From Cyclobacteriaceae bacterium (GTDB taxonomy: Bacteria; Bacteroidota; Bacteroidia; Cytophagales; Cyclobacteriaceae): a DNA stretch of 64,000 bases. Below the pieces are notes generated by a model. That model made no database searches and was not told the DNA's origin. It saw only the letters and a list, made by a program, of their open reading frames with translations. Both the position numbers and the translations under genes were made by a program. Positions 45,541 through 53,791 of this stretch are shown here, one piece after another; position 1 is the stretch's first letter, and each line of letters starts with the position of its first letter. The stretch is taken from contig JAHBUC010000011.1 in assembly GCA_019638275.1 (NCBI GenBank), forward strand, positions 62,001-126,000, written 5' to 3'.

Positions 45541-45573
45541 ACCACCCGTAACCCCTCCTTTACAAGGAGGGGA
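45541..45573. repeat. Dispersed palindromic repeat, copy B (half element)
   Basis: ACCACCC at the left and CCCCTCCTT/AAGGAGGGG in the centre form an inverted repeat with loop TACA-type. It corresponds to the left half of copy A, facing it across an A+T-rich spacer. Confidence 0.7.
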
Positions 45574-45663
45574 ATAGTGCAGTGAAGTATAACTCAATTT
45601 CTTTCTTTAGTTAGAAGATTAAATAGATAAAAGAATCAGCAATCATCTTCAACTAAGTAAAAT

Positions 45664-45730
45664 CACCACACTAAACTCTTCCCCTCTGATTCAGGAGGAG
45701 TGGGCGAAGGCCGAGGTGGTGAAAATTCCA
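45664..45730. repeat. Dispersed palindromic repeat, copy C
   Basis: Ends in GGCGAAGGCCGAGGTGGTGA then AAATTCC, near-identical to the right end of copy A, with a diverged left part (CACCACAC, CTTCCCCTCTGA). Decay of one arm suggests an older copy. It lies just before the stop of the 225-residue gene. Confidence 0.7.
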
Positions 45731-45742
45731 ATGAGATCAAAC

Positions 45743-46420
45743 TTACTTTTCTTTTTCAAGCGCAGCTTCAATAAAGTTGTGCAGCTCTTCCATAATGGCA
45801 TCCGGATCAGTGTAATAGTGAACATCCGTGCGCTGTTGGTTAAACCGGGCCAGTAAGGCGAAGTATTTCTCCTCAGGGATTTTATAGGTATCCATCATGA
45901 TTTTGGTAACATCCGGATCAAGTACCACCTGCCGATAGGTTTGCGTTCTGTTGTTCTCCCGAATGTATTTCGACAATTTTCTTCGGTCGCGTTCTTCACG
46001 CCAAAAGAAATAATCAATGGGCGACATCACCGCATCAAACGCATCCATCCTTTTAGGTTCTGATTTCGTTTGGTCAATTACTTTGTTTGGATAGAGTCGT
46101 GTTGAGCGCACTACAATATTGGCCAGCATCTGAACATTTTCCTTCATCAGCACCATCATCACATCTTCTTGAAAAAGTAAAGGGAGTAACACCGATGTAT
46201 ACCCCAGGCTGGTAAAGATCAGTGTATCGGTGGGACGTGCTACGATTTGAAAGCTACCATCCGGATCAGCAAAAATTCCGCGTGATGTATTCTTGATTGA
46301 AACATGAACGTCAGGAATGTTTTTCATACTCACCGAATCCACCACAATACCCCGATAGAGCCGTTGTGAATAACCGGCAAACGAAATCAATAAACCACTG
46401 AAGATCAGGACTCGGAGCAC
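45743..46420 (-). CDS. CarboxypepD_reg-like domain protein, secreted
   Basis: The product has 225 residues with a signal peptide (MLRVLIFSGLLISFAGYSQ). A carboxypeptidase regulatory-like Ig domain (about 20-100) has 'RGIVVDSVSMKNIPDVHVSI' and 'GIFADPDGSFQIVARPTDTL', the N-terminal domain common on TonB-dependent receptors. Here no receptor follows; residues 105-225 are a helical domain with 'RREERDRRKLSKYI'-type charges. It may be a free-standing envelope interaction module. It is about 50 bases downstream of the methyltransferase gene on the same strand. Confidence 0.8.
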   Translation of the reverse strand: MLRVLIFSGLLISFAGYSQRLYRGIVVDSVSMKNIPDVHVSIKNTSRGIFADPDGSFQIVARPTDTLIFTSLGYTSVLLPLLFQEDVMMVLMKENVQMLANIVVRSTRLYPNKVIDQTKSEPKRMDAFDAVMSPIDYFFWREERDRRKLSKYIRENNRTQTYRQVVLDPDVTKIMMDTYKIPEEKYFALLARFNQQRTDVHYYTDPDAIMEELHNFIEAALEKEK

Positions 46421-46468
46421 AATCAGAATTTTAATAAGGATGACTCCTAAACAAAATTAGTTTCATCA

Positions 46469-47368
46469 TCACGAACGAAAACGCAAAAAAGTACCCATAG
46501 GTAAATCCCTGTTTTGGGCCGACTTCAAAAAGAACTCTCCGGATTCATATGCCTGATCTCCGAAATGTGTTTTGGATACGTTTAATCCCACCAACGCTGA
46601 TAGTCCAACCGCATACATACTGAGAATGAAGAATCGATTTCTCTCTTCAAGCAACTCGCTGCTCATGCGCACCAATTCATTTAGTTGTTCTTGCAAGGTC
46701 CACTTCTCTCCTTCTGGCCCGCGACCATACGGTGGCGGATCCATAATGATGCCGTTATATTTATTTCCACGCTTCACTTCACGCCTTACAAACTTAAAGG
46801 CATCCTCATACACCCACCGAATGTCCGTTAACTGATTCATCTGCATATTTTGATTGGCCCAGTTCAATCCGGGTCGCGAGGCATCAACATGCGTTACCTC
46901 TGCTCCGGCTGAACGCGCTACTACTGAAGCCGCGCCTGTATAGGCAAATAAATTCAATACGCGTGCACGATCGCCTTTCCAACTCTTAATGGTGTCATAA
47001 ATAAAATTCCAGTTTTCACCTTGCTCAGGAAAAACACCTACGTGACCAAAACTGGTTAGCGCAAGCCGAAGCGTTAGGTTCAGTTCACCATACTGATAAT
47101 TCACCTGCCAGCTTTCCGGCATGCCTTTACTTCTTGTCCAGCCACCTTTCACCTCATCGCTAAACCGAAACTTATCTTTTTGTTCGCGATCAAATCGGGC
47201 GTTAGCCATGGTACTCCACTCCTTTTCAGACAAAACCCGCGACCATATAGCCTGGGGTTCGGGCCGGATAAGTACATACTTTCCAAAACGCTCAAGCTTC
47301 TGACCCTCACCAGAGTCGATGAGTTCATAGTCCTTCCAGGAAGCGGGGTGAAGCAGATTCAAGTTCAA
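46469..47368 (-). CDS. Class I SAM-dependent methyltransferase, RlmI/RlmK-like
   Basis: The product has 299 residues. The Rossmann methyltransferase domain holds motif I 'VLNLFAYTGAASVVA', motif II 'VTHVDASRPGLNWANQNMQM' and the catalytic 'IIMDPPPYGRGPEG' (DPPPY type, used by N- or C5-base methyltransferases such as RlmI/RlmK/L). It probably methylates rRNA, but the base is not known. The start is a TTG at 47366-47368 that lies inside a heptamer repeat; no ATG is in frame upstream or until residue 53, so the true start is uncertain. Confidence 0.85.
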   Translation of the reverse strand: MNLNLLHPASWKDYELIDSGEGQKLERFGKYVLIRPEPQAIWSRVLSEKEWSTMANARFDREQKDKFRFSDEVKGGWTRSKGMPESWQVNYQYGELNLTLRLALTSFGHVGVFPEQGENWNFIYDTIKSWKGDRARVLNLFAYTGAASVVARSAGAEVTHVDASRPGLNWANQNMQMNQLTDIRWVYEDAFKFVRREVKRGNKYNGIIMDPPPYGRGPEGEKWTLQEQLNELVRMSSELLEERNRFFILSMYAVGLSALVGLNVSKTHFGDQAYESGEFFLKSAQNRDLPMGTFLRFRS

Positions 47369-47409
47369 GATATGATATTCAAGATTTCAGGTTCAAAGTT
47401 TAAAGTTTT
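47354..47409. repeat. Degenerate heptamer repeat at a gene start, 8 units
   Basis: Eight 7-bp steps from CAGATTC (47354) and AAGTTCA (47361) to AGGTTCA (47389) and AAGTTTT (47403), more diverged than the other arrays. The left end overlaps the first codons of the methyltransferase gene on the minus strand. The consensus AAGrTTCA matches the arrays at 14841 and 18998. Confidence 0.6.
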
Positions 47410-47487
47410 GACCCAATAAAATAGCAAGATTCTTTAATTATTATTTTAGGATAACTTTAGACCTTAAACTTCAGAACCTTAAACACA

Positions 47488-48279
47488 ATGCATTTCCGGA
47501 TAACCAGCACGCAAAACCCAAAAATAAAAAGTCTGCTTGCGCTTGAGAAACCCCGGGAACGCAGAAAACAACAGCTTTTTATTATTGAAGGAGTAAAAGA
47601 AATTCAATTTGCGCTGGAGGCTGGGTACAAAATCGGCAACCTGTTTTTTTGCGATGAATTGATCGGACCGGATGAACTCATCTCCCTCGGCATACAGGAT
47701 AAACTGCTTATCCCGGTTTCGAAAGAAGTGTTTGATAAAATTGCCATTCGTGAAAATTCAGGTGGCGTGATCGCTGTGGCAGAAATGAAAGTTCATGGCT
47801 TAGCTCAACTAAACCTGAGTGAAAATCCGCTTGTACTTATTTTAGAAGCCGTGGAAAAACCCGGAAATCTGGGAGCCATACTTCGCACAGCCGATGCAGC
47901 CGGTGTTGATGCGGTAATTTGCTGCGATCCACAAACGGATTTTTATAACCCAAACGTTATCCGTTCGAGTTTGGGATGCGTGTTCACCAGTCAAATTGCA
48001 TCGGCCAGCAGTGAAGAAACCATTGCCTGGTTAAAGAAAAATTCCGTTAATATTTACTGTACCTATCTGAAAGCATCCAAACCCTATGACCAAACTGACC
48101 TTACAAAGCCATGTGCCATTGTGATGGGTACTGAGGCGACCGGGTTGTCTGATGTGTGGGTAAAAAATTCCACCGCCAATATTATTATACCCATGCAAGG
48201 TAAAATTGATTCGATGAATGTATCCACTTCGTGTGCGGTAGTGGTGTTTGAGGCCAGGCGTCAGCGGAATAATAAATAG
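47488..48279 (+). CDS. TrmH/SpoU family RNA 2'-O-methyltransferase
   Basis: The product has 263 residues. The N-terminal substrate-binding part ('FRITSTQNPKIKSLLALEKP') precedes the SPOUT knot domain with motif 1 'EAVEKPGNLGAILRTADAAG', motif 2 'CAIVMGTEATGLSD' and motif 3 'IIIPMQGKIDSMNVSTSCAV'. It methylates ribose 2'-OH groups of rRNA or tRNA. It diverges from the RlmI-like gene. Confidence 0.93.
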   Translation: MHFRITSTQNPKIKSLLALEKPRERRKQQLFIIEGVKEIQFALEAGYKIGNLFFCDELIGPDELISLGIQDKLLIPVSKEVFDKIAIRENSGGVIAVAEMKVHGLAQLNLSENPLVLILEAVEKPGNLGAILRTADAAGVDAVICCDPQTDFYNPNVIRSSLGCVFTSQIASASSEETIAWLKKNSVNIYCTYLKASKPYDQTDLTKPCAIVMGTEATGLSDVWVKNSTANIIIPMQGKIDSMNVSTSCAVVVFEARRQRNNK

Positions 48280-48303
48280 CCGATACTTTACTGAAGAATA
48301 CCG

Positions 48304-48405
48304 CTACTCTTCTTCAAATTTCCGAAACATCCATTTAGTGAGGATATAAATAATTCCTAACGATACCAAAGTTGTACAAAACATCATTAACGCCAACATT
48401 CCCAT
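48304..48405 (-). CDS. 33-residue membrane microprotein with a strong ribosome-binding site
   Basis: A short frame, from the ATG at 48403-48405 to a TAG at 48304-48306, encodes MGMLALMMFCTTLVSLGIII-like residues followed by a basic then acidic tail (KWMFRKFEEE). One membrane helix fills residues 4-22. A perfect AAGGAGGT lies five to eight bases before the start codon, which is rare in this phylum, where Shine-Dalgarno sites are weak. The composition and tail suggest a real single-pass microprotein, perhaps a regulator of a membrane complex. It converges on the TrmH gene and lies upstream of the bestrophin gene on the same strand but separated by a repeat. Confidence 0.55.
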   Translation of the reverse strand: MGMLALMMFCTTLVSLGIIYILTKWMFRKFEEE

Positions 48406-48410
48406 ACTAC

Positions 48411-48416
48411 CTCCTT
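48411..48416 (-). promoter_or_regulatory. Shine-Dalgarno site of the 33-residue microprotein
   Basis: Read on the minus strand the bases spell AAGGAG followed by GTAGT and then ATG. A full anti-SD match at ideal spacing is exceptional in this window and is the main reason to accept the short ORF. Confidence 0.7.
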
Positions 48417-48437
48417 ATTTGTTTTAACCAACAAAGT

Positions 48438-48495
48438 GAAGGGCTGTCTTAAAAAGTAGCCAACTAATACCTTTTGATTTTAAGACAAACCCTTC
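48438..48495. repeat. Decayed hairpin repeat (GAAGGGCTGTCTTAAAA type)
   Basis: GAAGGG and TCTTAAAA on the left face TTTTAAGA and CCCTTC on the right, with mismatches between the arm parts (CTG against CAAA). It resembles a common Bacteroidota intergenic hairpin with AAGGGCTGTCT arms, and could terminate the bestrophin-to-microprotein direction. Confidence 0.55.
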
Positions 48496-48563
48496 AATTT
48501 GAATTTCAAAAATTATACCTGAACAACTCATAAACATATTAACTGACAAAAGTTAAGCTATAC

Positions 48564-49496
48564 CTACAAAACATAGTACGAACCCTGCATTTTTGGCAAC
48601 TCAATGTCGATCTTCTTCATGTCAATATCCTGATTGAATTCGCTGACCATGTGCCGCAGGTTTATCTCAATGTTGCGGGCGATGGTTGTTAACGGAGTGT
48701 CCGTAGGCTTGTTCTCAAACGGATCCTGCAAATGAATCGCCATTTTCTCGATAAGAAAAAATGCAGATGAAATGGTAATCACCAGCGGAACCTGAATAAA
48801 CCCGAAGTACTCAGTAAGCCCAAACGGCAGCAGCAACACAAACAGGTACAACACAAAATGAATGTACAAACTGTAGGTTGTAGGGAATATGGTATTTTTT
48901 ATCCGTTCACATTTTCCCATATCATCGCATAACCGTGTAATGGTGTTATCAATCTCTATCTGCTGATACCGGTTTAGCTTAGCCTCGTTCATAGCGGCAC
49001 GTATTTCCCTGCCATGAAGCATCAGTATGGCATTGGGAACATGATTGTGCTTTGAAACAAACCGGAATTCCTCATCCGTAAGAAATCGTTTGGCTGGCAC
49101 GTGCGCATCCTGACCGCGAAGGAAACTGCCTAAGGAATAACACCACGCCATCTGCCGGGCTGCAAATCGGTTGATGTAATTCCTGTCTTCCTCTCCACCG
49201 CCTCCTTCATAAAAGGTAAGCACTTGCCTGACAAGCGTACGCGAATCATTTACAATTCCGCCCCAGATTATGCGCGCCTCCCACCATCTGTCGTATGCCT
49301 GATTGGATCGGAACGCCAAAAGCAGCGATATGATGGTGCCCACTATGGCCGGTACGGCTATGGGCACCGTAATGCTGTTAATGTTCAGGTAATTGTGTAT
49401 AAACCCGATTATAACCGCATACACCGATACAAATACAAACTCGAATTTTATCTTCCCCAGGATATACCGGATCGGAATGTCTTTTCTCAATAACAT
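48564..49496 (-). CDS. Bestrophin family (YneE-like) chloride channel
   Basis: The product has 310 residues with four hydrophobic segments. Family landmarks are 'LLLAFRSNQAYDRWWEARII', 'LVRQVLTF', 'LCDDMGKCERIKNTIFPTTY' and 'PFGLTEYFGFIQVPLVITIS', plus 'PFENKPTDTPL' at the C-terminal side of the pore. It is a pentameric anion-selective channel of the inner membrane. It is 27 bases downstream of the Usp-like gene on the same strand. Confidence 0.9.
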   Translation of the reverse strand: MLLRKDIPIRYILGKIKFEFVFVSVYAVIIGFIHNYLNINSITVPIAVPAIVGTIISLLLAFRSNQAYDRWWEARIIWGGIVNDSRTLVRQVLTFYEGGGGEEDRNYINRFAARQMAWCYSLGSFLRGQDAHVPAKRFLTDEEFRFVSKHNHVPNAILMLHGREIRAAMNEAKLNRYQQIEIDNTITRLCDDMGKCERIKNTIFPTTYSLYIHFVLYLFVLLLPFGLTEYFGFIQVPLVITISSAFFLIEKMAIHLQDPFENKPTDTPLTTIARNIEINLRHMVSEFNQDIDMKKIDIELPKMQGSYYVL

Positions 49497-49523
49497 AGTT
49501 TTACTCTTTAATCCCGACCAGTC

Positions 49524-50246
49524 CTAATTATCAATAATGCTAAGCACAGGCACGCCCAGCTTTCCTGCCAACGAAAGTTGAGCCTTGCTGCTAGATCGCC
49601 ATCCTGCTTTTTCAGGTTTGCGCGTTTCAACCAACAGTCCAACGTTACTCTTGTCAATTGTTTCGGTCAAAACCGGCTTTAACTCTTCTTCAGTATATCC
49701 GTTAAGTTTAGCCTGGCGTACTACCTGAATATCAAACTCCTGCCTGAGCATGCGCTGAATTTCTTCCATAGAAATACGGGTTGGCGCCTTTTCCAGGTAA
49801 ATGGCCTGATCCAGTACAAGGGACTCAAGTGTTTCAGGCAGGTACAACAACGGACATGAACAATTAGCTAAAATTGAAACGGCTTGCTGGTGTACCGATT
49901 CCTTTTCCGCTCTGTAAGAAGGCAGAAGAACAGTAAGGTTGATGTTGTAGTGATTCATAATGTTTCGCAACAACGGACCGGATACACCAAATTGATGATG
50001 TACGTGGAAAGAAACATTTTTTAACGTTTCTATGTACTTCCTGCATTCATCCAATACGTGTCGTTTATCAAATGAAATCTCACCTGCTGAACGGGAGGAG
50101 AATAATAAATCTGTGATTCCATCGGGCATTTCAGACAACAAAAGCAAAACAATTTTTGTGTTGCCGTTGTGCATGTTCGCAATAATGGTTTTAACCGCTT
50201 TTAGCGTATCAGAATTAAGCGTTGTGGGAATAAGTACGTTTTTCAT
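49524..50246 (-). CDS. Universal stress protein-like, two-domain
   Basis: The product has 240 residues. The N-terminal half has the UspA-like alpha/beta arrangement ('KNVLIPTTLNSDTLKAVKTI', 'LLRNIMNHYNINLTVLLPSY', 'LANCSCPLLYLPE'). The C-terminal half is a second, weaker copy ('ETIDKSNVGLLVETRKPEKA', 'GKLGVPVLSI'). The ATP-binding GxxGxxxxG pattern is not clear, so it may be a non-nucleotide-binding relative. It lies between the bestrophin gene and the two-component pair, all on the minus strand, suggesting a stress or ion response unit. Confidence 0.7.
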   Translation of the reverse strand: MKNVLIPTTLNSDTLKAVKTIIANMHNGNTKIVLLLLSEMPDGITDLLFSSRSAGEISFDKRHVLDECRKYIETLKNVSFHVHHQFGVSGPLLRNIMNHYNINLTVLLPSYRAEKESVHQQAVSILANCSCPLLYLPETLESLVLDQAIYLEKAPTRISMEEIQRMLRQEFDIQVVRQAKLNGYTEEELKPVLTETIDKSNVGLLVETRKPEKAGWRSSSKAQLSLAGKLGVPVLSIIDN

Positions 50247-50325
50247 AAGACCGGGTGTTTAAGTGAAACATATCACAATAAACTGCGCCAGTCTTAGAGC
50301 GTACTTAACTATACATTAGAAAATC

Positions 50326-51699
50326 CTAAGAATTGAGATTAACATTTTTTAATGATGCCCGGTTGAACGAGATGGTAGCCAGCGTTCCTTTACCTTGTTC
50401 CGATTGAATGTTTAACACACCACCATGCATTCGGATGATTTTCTGGGCAATCGGTAAACCAAGTCCGTACCCGGTATACCGCCCTGCGTTTTTACCACGA
50501 AAGAAAGGCTCAAACAAATGCGGAACATCTTCTTGCGCAATACCAATACCCACATCAGTAATGGTAATACGAATAGCCTCGTTATTCACGCATAGAACCA
50601 CAAAAACTTCCTTATTATCGGAATACTTCACGGCATTGCCGATAATATTCAGTAGCGCAAGACTAAGCAATGGGCGGTTACATGGCCAGGTCAGTAACAA
50701 TTCGTCCTCCGGAGAATCATCCATGCGCAGGTTTACTTTATTATCCGGGAAGAGAATATTCAAATCGCTCAAAACTTCCAGTAAAATCTCATCAACCCGA
50801 ACGATATCCAACACCTGCTTTTGTCCGTCATACCCGGTTTGGGTAAGCTTGAGCAAACTTTCAGTAAGGGTACCTAACTTCTGTGCATACTTGTTTATGT
50901 TTCGCAAGGCATCTTCATACTCAGGGATTTCACGTCTCTTCGAAAGCAAAATCTCCGTTTCGGCCATGATGGTTGCGATTGGGGTTTTCAACTCATGGGA
51001 AGCATTGTTGATAAAATTGCTTTGAATTTCAAACGAGGTTTCAAGCCGGTCGAGCATATCATTAAAGGTATGCTTGAGTTGCTCAAGCTCATCAAATGAT
51101 GTTGAAATGGGTAATCGCTTGTGCAGATTTGAAGCGCTTATGCGGTTAACTTCCTTTGTAATAGCCGAAACCGGTTGAATAACCCGCCTGGCAAAAAAAC
51201 GACCCACAACAACCGTGATGAGAATGGAACCAAGAGAACCGAATATGAGCACATTTCGCAAAAATGAAAGCCGCACTTTTCCCAGCTCATCGCGGGCGGA
51301 AACTACAATCACAAATTTTTTTCCTTCATGCGAAACCAACTGCCCGTAGTGAAATACATATTGATTCACAATCCATGTTTCACCCTGACTGAGTACGCGA
51401 TCATAAAACAAAGCAGGTAACCGAGACGTTGTTTGAGTTTCCGTAGCCTTTCCATCGCCATTAACCGGAACGATAAAATATTGCTCTTCGGATAAGGGAT
51501 CTAAATCTTCCCGTAACACACGCAACTCCTCACCTGCCAGCAAATCAGGCGCTACAATACTTGCCCTGTCCTTAAGCCGGCTTACAAAGTACTGTTGCTT
51601 GTTTTTCTTCACCAGAAAAAACACCACTGTGCACAGCAGGATTACGGTTGTTCCCGTAAGCACAGAAAAGGTAAGGGTTATCTTAGCTTTTGTTGTCAT
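50326..51699 (-). CDS. HAMP-containing sensor histidine kinase
   Basis: The product has 457 residues with two membrane helices (about 10-30 and 150-170) flanking a small periplasmic domain. A HAMP linker follows ('RRVIQPVSAITKEVNRISAS'), then HisKA with His235 in 'NNASHELKTPIAT' and HATPase_c with N-box 'LLNIIGNAVKYSDN', G1 'DVGIGIAQEDVPHLFEPFF', 'GYGLGLPIAQ' and closing 'GGVLNIQSEQGKGTLATI'. It overlaps its regulator gene by 17 bases. The layout resembles metal-sensing CusS/EnvZ types, but the signal is unknown. Confidence 0.93.
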   Translation of the reverse strand: MTTKAKITLTFSVLTGTTVILLCTVVFFLVKKNKQQYFVSRLKDRASIVAPDLLAGEELRVLREDLDPLSEEQYFIVPVNGDGKATETQTTSRLPALFYDRVLSQGETWIVNQYVFHYGQLVSHEGKKFVIVVSARDELGKVRLSFLRNVLIFGSLGSILITVVVGRFFARRVIQPVSAITKEVNRISASNLHKRLPISTSFDELEQLKHTFNDMLDRLETSFEIQSNFINNASHELKTPIATIMAETEILLSKRREIPEYEDALRNINKYAQKLGTLTESLLKLTQTGYDGQKQVLDIVRVDEILLEVLSDLNILFPDNKVNLRMDDSPEDELLLTWPCNRPLLSLALLNIIGNAVKYSDNKEVFVVLCVNNEAIRITITDVGIGIAQEDVPHLFEPFFRGKNAGRYTGYGLGLPIAQKIIRMHGGVLNIQSEQGKGTLATISFNRASLKNVNLNS

Positions 51700-52381
51700 G
51701 CTCCGACTCTTGCTTGAGCACGTAACCCAGGCCTTTAATCGTATGTATTAATTTTTCCTCAAAAGGTTTGTCAATTTTCCTTCGTAAATAATTGATGTAA
51801 ACATCAACCACGTTGGTGCTCATATCAAAGTGGATATCCCAAACACTTTGGAGAAGCTGATTGCGCGACAAAACAATTCCCTTGTGCCGGATAAGATGCT
51901 CCAGCAATTTAAATTCCATGGCCGTGAGTTTAATCGGTTGGCCGTTTCGTGTTACTGATTTGGAGATACGATCAACAACAAGATCGCCAAGTGTAACAGC
52001 ATGCGTAGTTCGTTCTTTATAAGATGACCGCCTCACTAAAGCACGTATGCGTGCTTCCAGTTCGGAGAACCGGAAAGGTTTTACCAGGTAATCATCAGCG
52101 CCTGCATCTAATCCGGTAACAATATTTTCGCTGGTACCTAAAGCCGTGAGCAACAACACGGGCACAAAATTTCCGGAGGCACGTATTCGCCTGCATATCT
52201 CCAGGCCATTCACATCAGGCAGCATAATATCCAGCACCACAGCGTCAAACTCATGTTTGTCTAGCATCTGTAACGCTGTACTTCCGTCCATCGCCACACT
52301 TACACTCAGGTTGTGCTCCGAAAATCCCTTTCGGATCAATGACAGCAAGCTTGGCTCATCTTCAACTACCAATATTTTCAT
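51683..52381 (-). CDS. OmpR/PhoB family response regulator
   Basis: The product has 232 residues. Phospho-acceptor Asp51 lies in 'VVLDIMLPDVNGLEICRRI', the acidic cluster in 'VVEDEPSLLS', and Lys in 'LVKPFRFSELEARI'. The winged-helix output domain has 'VTRNGQPIKLTAMEFKLLEH', 'DIHFDMSTNVVDVYINYLRR' and 'KGLGYVL'. It is translated with the kinase gene, which starts inside its last codons. Confidence 0.94.
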   Translation of the reverse strand: MKILVVEDEPSLLSLIRKGFSEHNLSVSVAMDGSTALQMLDKHEFDAVVLDIMLPDVNGLEICRRIRASGNFVPVLLLTALGTSENIVTGLDAGADDYLVKPFRFSELEARIRALVRRSSYKERTTHAVTLGDLVVDRISKSVTRNGQPIKLTAMEFKLLEHLIRHKGIVLSRNQLLQSVWDIHFDMSTNVVDVYINYLRRKIDKPFEEKLIHTIKGLGYVLKQESEHDNKS

Positions 52382-52504
52382 TGCATCAGTTTATAGGCAA
52401 ACAACCGAATGAAAAAATAGTTATGGCATCGCAACCGCAACACCCGTTCTTTTGATGCTGGAAAATATAAAATTCCTACTCAGAAGCCAACTGAAAAAAA
52501 TCCG

Positions 52505-53077
52505 TTAGTGCTTGTCGACAATGTAATTCAGTTCAGTTACCCCGGAAGTGAATTGCCGGGTTGTTAATAGATTCAGTTTTACATTGTGTCTGATGTCGGT
52601 AAACAATGGAATGCCTCGTCCGAGAATAATTGGATTAACGAAAAGCCAATAACCGTCAATTAAATCGAGTTGAATAAGTGAATGGGTAGCTGTTGGGCTA
52701 CCGAATAGCAAAATGTCATTTCCTGCCTGCTGTTTTATTTCATTTATTCTGTCCGAAAGGTTATCGCTAATAATTTTCGTATTCGTCAGGCCGGCCTCTT
52801 TCATGGTGCTTGATAAAACAACCTTTTGAGCATTCTTATACCACTTTGAGTGCTCAATGTCGTGCTTGGTCGCTGCTGGTTTATCTCCGGCAGTAGGCCA
52901 GTAACTTTCCATCATCTGGTACGTTACCCGCCCATACATTGCCGTATCGCCTTCGCTTATCCGCCTACCGACATGATCAAAAATTTCTTCATCAACTTTA
53001 GCCCAGTTAAGTTCTCCGTTCGGTCCCGCTACAAAACCGTCAAGCGATATGTGCATAAATGAAATTACTCTTCTCAT
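52505..53077 (-). CDS. Dihydrofolate reductase-like (RibD C-terminal) family protein
   Basis: The product has 190 residues. 'MRRVISFMHISLDGFVAGPN' opens the fold, followed by 'GDTAMYGRVTYQMMESYWPT', 'KWYKNAQKVVLSSTMKEAGL', 'GNDILLFGSPTATHSLIQLD' and 'GYWLFVNPIILGRGIPLFTD'. These match the RibD_C/DHFR-like reductases, which bind NADPH but whose substrate is usually not folate. It is a cytoplasmic enzyme that stands alone. Confidence 0.9.
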   Translation of the reverse strand: MRRVISFMHISLDGFVAGPNGELNWAKVDEEIFDHVGRRISEGDTAMYGRVTYQMMESYWPTAGDKPAATKHDIEHSKWYKNAQKVVLSSTMKEAGLTNTKIISDNLSDRINEIKQQAGNDILLFGSPTATHSLIQLDLIDGYWLFVNPIILGRGIPLFTDIRHNVKLNLLTTRQFTSGVTELNYIVDKH

Positions 53078-53151
53078 AAACTTCCCTTATTTAATGGCAA
53101 TAACGAAATTACTTTTTTATCTACCGGAGTGCGTGCTTGTTCAGACCTTAC

Positions 53152-53682
53152 CTATGCCGGCAAAAATTCCTTCTTTCTCAATATTCCTGCACTTACCAGG
53201 GTAAAAATCAATCCAACCGGAAAAATTTCAATAAGGGTAAACCCAAACCTGAAGACCGGATTTTTATAATGCACGGCCATCTCCTCCATTTCAATACGGG
53301 CGTCCGTTAACTCCTGCTCGCTCGCCCCATCTTTCGTCATCTTATCAAGCTGGCACTGCTGGTACCATTCCATAAAATCCTGGCCAACCGTGTTATAATA
53401 AACCTCCCACGTTAGGGCATACATAACAGACGCTACAAGCGCGATGAGAATACCCACCTTAAAGGCCTTGCCAAAACTAATAACACCTTGCAGGTGCTGA
53501 TCGCGGAAACTTTTAATGGCAAAAAAGATCAACGACATGGCGATGATCATGGAGCCGAAGCCAACATAAACACCGTTGTCGATATTCAGGGTACCGTTTC
53601 TGAATAAAGGTTGTGTAACCACCAACATCACCGACACAATGGCGCCTGCAATGAGGCCGTAAGTAAGAACTATCTTTTTCAT
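53152..53682 (-). CDS. DUF4199 family membrane protein
   Basis: The product has 176 residues from the ATG at 53680-53682; an upstream in-frame ATG would add nine charged residues. It has four membrane helices (about 5-25, 40-58, 75-95 and 145-165) with 'YNTVGQDFMEWYQQC' between helices three and four. This is the DUF4199 family, frequent in Bacteroidota, of unknown function. Its gene is downstream of a membrane LuxR regulator gene on the same strand, a pairing that may be functional. Confidence 0.85.
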   Translation of the reverse strand: MKKIVLTYGLIAGAIVSVMLVVTQPLFRNGTLNIDNGVYVGFGSMIIAMSLIFFAIKSFRDQHLQGVISFGKAFKVGILIALVASVMYALTWEVYYNTVGQDFMEWYQQCQLDKMTKDGASEQELTDARIEMEEMAVHYKNPVFRFGFTLIEIFPVGLIFTLVSAGILRKKEFLPA

Positions 53683-53791
53683 AGGATTTTTGTTTTTGCT
53701 CCAAAACAACCTCGTCAGGCCGTAAAATCATTCACCCGAAAGGATGATTTGAAGATAAGTTAGAAGAAATAGTACTAAATAAGGATAGGTT

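Noticed and set aside
45310..45742. Possible small RNA or gene in the long gap before typA
   Set aside because: Only repeat elements and the typA promoter are visible; there is no independent promoter-terminator pair or conserved-looking frame.
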